A DNA stretch of 8,646 nt from assembly GCA_934149165.1 (NCBI GenBank), contig CAKPDY010000044.1, positions 1 through 8,646 on the forward strand, given 5' to 3'. Below the pieces are notes generated by a model. That model was given only the letters and a program-made list of their open reading frames with translations. It searched no databases and was not told the DNA's origin. A program made the translations under genes and the position numbers. How positions within the stretch are numbered: the first letter of the stretch is position 1; each line of letters starts with the position of its first letter. Positions 5,412 through 8,646 of this stretch are shown piece by piece. The stretch is from an uncultured Clostridia bacterium. GTDB taxonomy: Bacteria > Bacillota > Clostridia > TANB77 > CAG-508.

Positions 5412-8164
5412 TCTTGTTCAATTTCATTATTTATACTATTGAATTCTCGTGCTTCCCTTTGAAAAAATGCTGTTATTCCATCCATTTTTTCTACTTTTGA
5501 AAATTCACTAACTGTACTCTTTCCAAGATTTTGAGTCAAGTTTTCTTCTTGTTGTTTTGTCAGAAATTTAACATATTTAATAAAACTATCTAGATATCTT
5601 AAATCAACATTTTCTTTATTTCTACTTCTTTCATAGATTTCTTCAATAACGGATAGTGCATCAGATTTACCTTGTTCCGTCACTATCATCTTCATTCTAT
5701 CAATCCCTATTCTTCTTCCACCAACATGTGTCATCATATTCCAATCTTCTAATTTTGGTGTTTCCCAGTTAGTATACGAACCTAACATCCATTTTGTTAT
5801 TCGTGAAGGTCCACCATGATCTATAGCACCTTTCTTTTTAAAATCTTCACTATCGTAAGAAAAATCAGTATTTTCTTTATCATTTCCTTCAACTAAATCC
5901 AATTGAAAATATCTTCTTTCTTTAAAATCTTCAAGCACTCTTTTAAAAGTAGCTTCAAGTACACTTGGAACAGTTACCATACTTCCATTTGGCGACTTTT
6001 TTTCTCTTGCTATTCTTCCATATTCCCATCTTAGCCATACATCTACCGTCTTTAATAATCCTGTCTCTCCTTTTGAAAAATAAATTGCTGGATTCTCATA
6101 ATCTTTACCTACAGCATTTTCACGATTTTCCAAATCCCCTCTTAATCCCTGTTTAGCGATTTTAGGAATTGCTGTCTCCCTAGTAAAATGAAAGAAATCA
6201 TGACCTTCTGGGATTTCTGACAACTTAATTTTCCTTATTCCTTGAATTATACCTCCAATTTCTTCATCTTTTTCTTCTCTCTCTTCTGTCTTTTCTTTAA
6301 TTCCAAATTTTTTAATCATAGTTTCTGATAAAATCTTATAAAAGTCATTGTATTTTTTATTTGCTTGATATATTAAATCATTTAAACTTGATTTATTCCC
6401 TTGTTCTTCACTCGCAATTTCTTGTGCAATGTCTTTTGTAAATTGCAACATCCTTTTAAATTCAGTTTGTGCTCCTATTGTATTACCACCTATTACTTCA
6501 GCAAGTTCTTCAAAATTCAATTTAGATTTAAAACCTTCTATATATGCTTCAAGAACATTTTCTTGTTTGCTCTCACTTTTCCCTTCTTTATTCATTTGAC
6601 TTTGTAAATCTGAAATTAAAGAGCCAATGTAAAAAAATTGTCTCATATATCTACTCAATTGATTATATGCACTATACTCTATATCACTTTGCTTACTTCT
6701 TAACTCTAAATATTTTCCGATTACATTATCTCCCTGTTGGTCTTTTTCAAGTATATTCTTCAAGTTTTCTTCAAGTTTTCTTCTCTTCTCTTCAACAATC
6801 CTTTTTGTTTCTTCATCATCTATTGTTCCTTTTAAATAATATAATTGTTCGTCTATATCAAAATACTGAATTAGAATCGGATTATTCTTTTTCAATTCTG
6901 CACATTGTATATTAATTTCATCGCTTTTTAAATCACTATTATTAATTATACTTTTTATATCTAAATACAAAGTATCATTTACCTCAAAGGTTCCATATGC
7001 TTCATTTTGTGCAAAATTTGCACACACATATCCGTTATTCATTAGTATTGCAACATGTTCGCCAAGTCTTCTTGCATACTCTTCTTCACCTAATTCGTCC
7101 ACAATTTTTTCCTTATCTGTAGTAATTTCTTCCGTTTCTACCTCTTCTCTCATAAATTTAAGAAAATCTGATATCGAATTATCTTCAATATGTTCTCTTC
7201 TTGAATATACTGCATCCATTTTAGGATATTTGCTATCAAATTCAATTTTATCTTGTTCAATTAATTCAAATTCTGGAGCAGTAACAATAAACCCACTTTC
7301 TATCTCACCAATTCTATTTGGAGCAGTTTTACCTACATATTTCCTAATTTCATTTTGAGCAATTTGAATTAATTTATGGATTCTTCCTATTTTTTCTTGT
7401 TCATCCTCACTATACTCATCTATTTTTTTCTGTATTACAGTTCCTCGTACTTGATTTTCGTCATAAATAGCACTAAATAAGCTATTATCCCCAACATAAA
7501 TTATACGATAAATTTCATCTATTGCTCCTCTAAATTTGTTATAATCAGCAACATCATTAAAACTATTTGCTATTTTCCCAATTTCCTCTAAACTTCTTCC
7601 ATTTTGGGCTTTTAGTAAATCGCCCAAAGGAATCTGCATGGCTCCACATAAGAGCCTATTTAAATAATCCTCTATATGAAAATTTGGCATATTGCTATCA
7701 AAATTTAATCCAATAGCTTGAAATTTTCTTGTTTCTATACTTTCTCCTAATATTTCTTCAGCAACATCAACTGCAAATCTTTCTGTACAAGACTCATTCT
7801 GTCCAATTCCATTTTCATCTTTATCTTGTATTCCTACATGGTCATATAATTCATCGAAAAAGCCTCTTCCTTCATCAACATAATAATCTAATATATGTTT
7901 TTCTTCATGAAGAATTAAAACTAAAGCTTCTTGAACAGACGATATCTTGCTAACATTAAATGCCATTGTATGTGTATTGGGATTAAATTCTGCCACTTCT
8001 TCTTTATACTTCATCTCATAAGCAATTTCATTTTGCAAATATTCATTCAGTTTTGATTCTAGTTCTTCTTTTTTTTCAAGATTAATATATCCTAATTTTA
8101 TTGCTGTGTTAATAATTTGACTACTAGCAATTTGAAATACTCGTTTAAACTCGCTTATTTCCAT
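5408..8164 (-). CDS. Large HExxH metallopeptidase-like protein with C-terminal ART-like domain
   Basis: First and largest gene of the cluster, 918 aa, no signal peptide or membrane span. Residues 1-140 hold a zinc-peptidase-like domain: strand HTMAFNVS, helix LVLILHEEKHILDYY with HEEKH at 86-90, and ESCTERFAVD (124-133), where E124 or E128 may be the third ligand. Residues 150-640 are mostly helical and charged, with a probable coiled coil near 450-475 and a K/E-rich linker (621-637). Residues 650-870 form a separate domain: FFHFTRETAIPKIAKQGL (H659, T661), AIYFSKGETG (693-702), DVWLRW, then WNMMTHVGGRRIG and GKSDALSVIEEIY. The HxT-helix-GL opening and the YFS strand resemble ADP-ribosyltransferase-fold enzymes (DarT, KptA, ART toxins). 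This is inference; the third catalytic residue is not evident. The Shine-Dalgarno is weak (AAAGCGAGAA). A strong promoter lies 75 bases upstream. Confidence 0.75.
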   Translation of the reverse strand: MEISEFKRVFQIASSQIINTAIKLGYINLEKKEELESKLNEYLQNEIAYEMKYKEEVAEFNPNTHTMAFNVSKISSVQEALVLILHEEKHILDYYVDEGRGFFDELYDHVGIQDKDENGIGQNESCTERFAVDVAEEILGESIETRKFQAIGLNFDSNMPNFHIEDYLNRLLCGAMQIPLGDLLKAQNGRSLEEIGKIANSFNDVADYNKFRGAIDEIYRIIYVGDNSLFSAIYDENQVRGTVIQKKIDEYSEDEQEKIGRIHKLIQIAQNEIRKYVGKTAPNRIGEIESGFIVTAPEFELIEQDKIEFDSKYPKMDAVYSRREHIEDNSISDFLKFMREEVETEEITTDKEKIVDELGEEEYARRLGEHVAILMNNGYVCANFAQNEAYGTFEVNDTLYLDIKSIINNSDLKSDEINIQCAELKKNNPILIQYFDIDEQLYYLKGTIDDEETKRIVEEKRRKLEENLKNILEKDQQGDNVIGKYLELRSKQSDIEYSAYNQLSRYMRQFFYIGSLISDLQSQMNKEGKSESKQENVLEAYIEGFKSKLNFEELAEVIGGNTIGAQTEFKRMLQFTKDIAQEIASEEQGNKSSLNDLIYQANKKYNDFYKILSETMIKKFGIKEKTEEREEKDEEIGGIIQGIRKIKLSEIPEGHDFFHFTRETAIPKIAKQGLRGDLENRENAVGKDYENPAIYFSKGETGLLKTVDVWLRWEYGRIAREKKSPNGSMVTVPSVLEATFKRVLEDFKERRYFQLDLVEGNDKENTDFSYDSEDFKKKGAIDHGGPSRITKWMLGSYTNWETPKLEDWNMMTHVGGRRIGIDRMKMIVTEQGKSDALSVIEEIYERSRNKENVDLRYLDSFIKYVKFLTKQQEENLTQNLGKSTVSEFSKVEKMDGITAFFQREAREFNSINNEIEQE

Positions 8165-8238
8165 ATAATTCTCGCTTTCTACTTTTTATCTTTTGGTTAT
8201 TTTTTATTTTAGCAAATTCGACCTATTTTGATATTTTT

Positions 8239-8267
8239 ATCATATCACATTAGTCTCGTAATGACAA
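8239..8267 (-). promoter_or_regulatory. Sigma-A promoter of the minus-strand cluster
   Basis: On the minus strand: -35 TTGTCA (8267-8262), a 17-base spacer, and -10 TATGAT (8244-8239), each five of six to consensus, plus an extended -10 TG one base before the -10. Transcription should start near 8232, giving a leader of about 68 bases before the 918-aa gene. No operator or riboswitch-like fold stands out in the leader. Confidence 0.75.
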
Positions 8268-8290
8268 TACTTTGAAGGACTTTTTCTAAC

Positions 8291-8322
8291 AAAAAAATAG
8301 ACTACTTTTTTGAAGTAATCTA
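8291..8322 (-). terminator. Rho-independent terminator, minus strand
   Basis: On the minus strand a 10-bp stem (UAGAUUACUU with AAGUAGUCUA, one G-U pair) encloses a five-base loop (CAAAA) and is followed directly by seven U. It would stop transcription arriving from higher coordinates, just upstream of the cluster promoter. It lacks an immediate T-run in the plus direction, so it works one way. Confidence 0.75.
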
Positions 8323-8341
8323 CTCCCATTTTTAATCATTA

Positions 8342-8581
8342 TTTATCAAGCAATCTTTAACCACATTTGCTCCCATTTAAAAACGGGAGAACAATTGGGA
8401 TAATATCCAGCCATTTTTCAAATATGGACCACAAACAAGAAAAATAATGTATACAACAAATGCAATAGAAAGTTTAAATAATTGTTATAAGAGATTAAAT
8501 AAAGGAAGACGAGTATTTCCAACAGTTCAAGCATTAGAAAAAAGCATGTATTTATCAACAAAAATAATTACCGTAGTTTGA
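8342..8581 (+). pseudogene. Remnant of IS256/Mutator-family transposase, C-terminal end
   Basis: The plus-strand reading frame gives NNWDNIQPFFKY, then RKIMYTTNAIESLN and YKRLNKGRRVFPTVQALEKSMYLSTK, the hallmark C-terminal block of IS256-family DDE transposases; the Glu in NAIES is usually taken as the third catalytic residue. Similarity extends upstream across an in-frame TAA at 8378-8380, where family members commonly have a lysine (AAA to TAA), and the frame ends early at TGA 8579-8581, about a dozen residues short and without the final W-x-x-P-x-x-NW segment. The N-terminal two thirds are absent. It is a dead fragment, antisense to all other genes. Confidence 0.85.
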
Positions 8582-8609
8582 CATTTTTTTGAATATTTTA
8601 GATACATTT

Positions 8610-8638
8610 AAGCTTAGAACCATAAGCTTTTTATTTTG
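8610..8638 (+). terminator. Weak hairpin with T-rich tail downstream of the transposase remnant
   Basis: A 7-bp stem (AAGCTTA at 8610-8616 with TAAGCTT at 8623-8629) around a six-base loop, followed by TTTATTTT. It could have ended the transposase transcript on the plus strand. The stem is short and AT-rich, so this is tentative. Confidence 0.35.
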
Positions 8639-8646
8639 TCAATTAT

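Noticed and set aside
1959..6915. Plus-strand open frames of 61-123 codons across the cluster
   Set aside because: They lie antisense to well-supported minus-strand genes, are Leu/Phe/Ser-rich as expected from the reverse of Lys/Glu-rich codons, and have no domain signal.
8370..8390. Inverted repeat CTCCC...GGGAG inside the transposase remnant
   Set aside because: Only five good pairs, then a mismatch, and no T-run on either strand; more likely chance within old coding sequence.

Overview
The window is very AT-rich. It carries dense minus-strand genes with purine-rich Shine-Dalgarno sites, 16-58 base gaps and occasional TTG starts. This fits a low-GC Firmicute, most likely a Clostridia-type gut or anaerobic organism; no gene fixes the species. 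All translatable genes run on the minus strand, so the first transcribed gene lies at high coordinates.

Right edge (about 8290-8646): a decayed plus-strand 3' end of an IS256/Mutator-family transposase, followed by a weak hairpin. On its low-coordinate side a minus-strand rho-independent terminator (8291-8322) blocks readthrough into the main cluster. A near-consensus sigma-A promoter (8239-8267, TTGTCA-17-TATGAT with extended -10) then drives the cluster.

Main cluster (8164 down to 149), apparently one long transcription unit. In order: a 918-aa intracellular protein with an N-terminal HExxH zinc-peptidase motif and a C-terminal domain resembling the ADP-ribosyltransferase fold; a 158-aa conserved-looking protein whose start overlaps the previous stop (ATGA); two small unknown proteins (92 and 68 aa); a DHH/DHHA2 phosphoesterase gene broken by two frameshifts; two GNAT acetyltransferases; a class I SAM methyltransferase; a second HExxH protein (337 aa); and a third GNAT acetyltransferase. 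No convincing terminator follows the last gene.

Left edge (1-76): two near-identical 20-base direct repeats that look like the subterminal repeats of an IS21-type element end. The operon therefore sits between remains of two different insertion sequences, which suggests an accessory region.

The first four genes (8164-4387) look like one functional module: the large two-domain protein with three small partners, the second gene translationally coupled to it. The downstream genes look like an accumulated set of small-molecule-modifying enzymes with no obvious shared pathway. The least explained item is the peptidase plus ART-like fusion; the clearest new observation is that the DHH gene is a pseudogene with two separate frame breaks.
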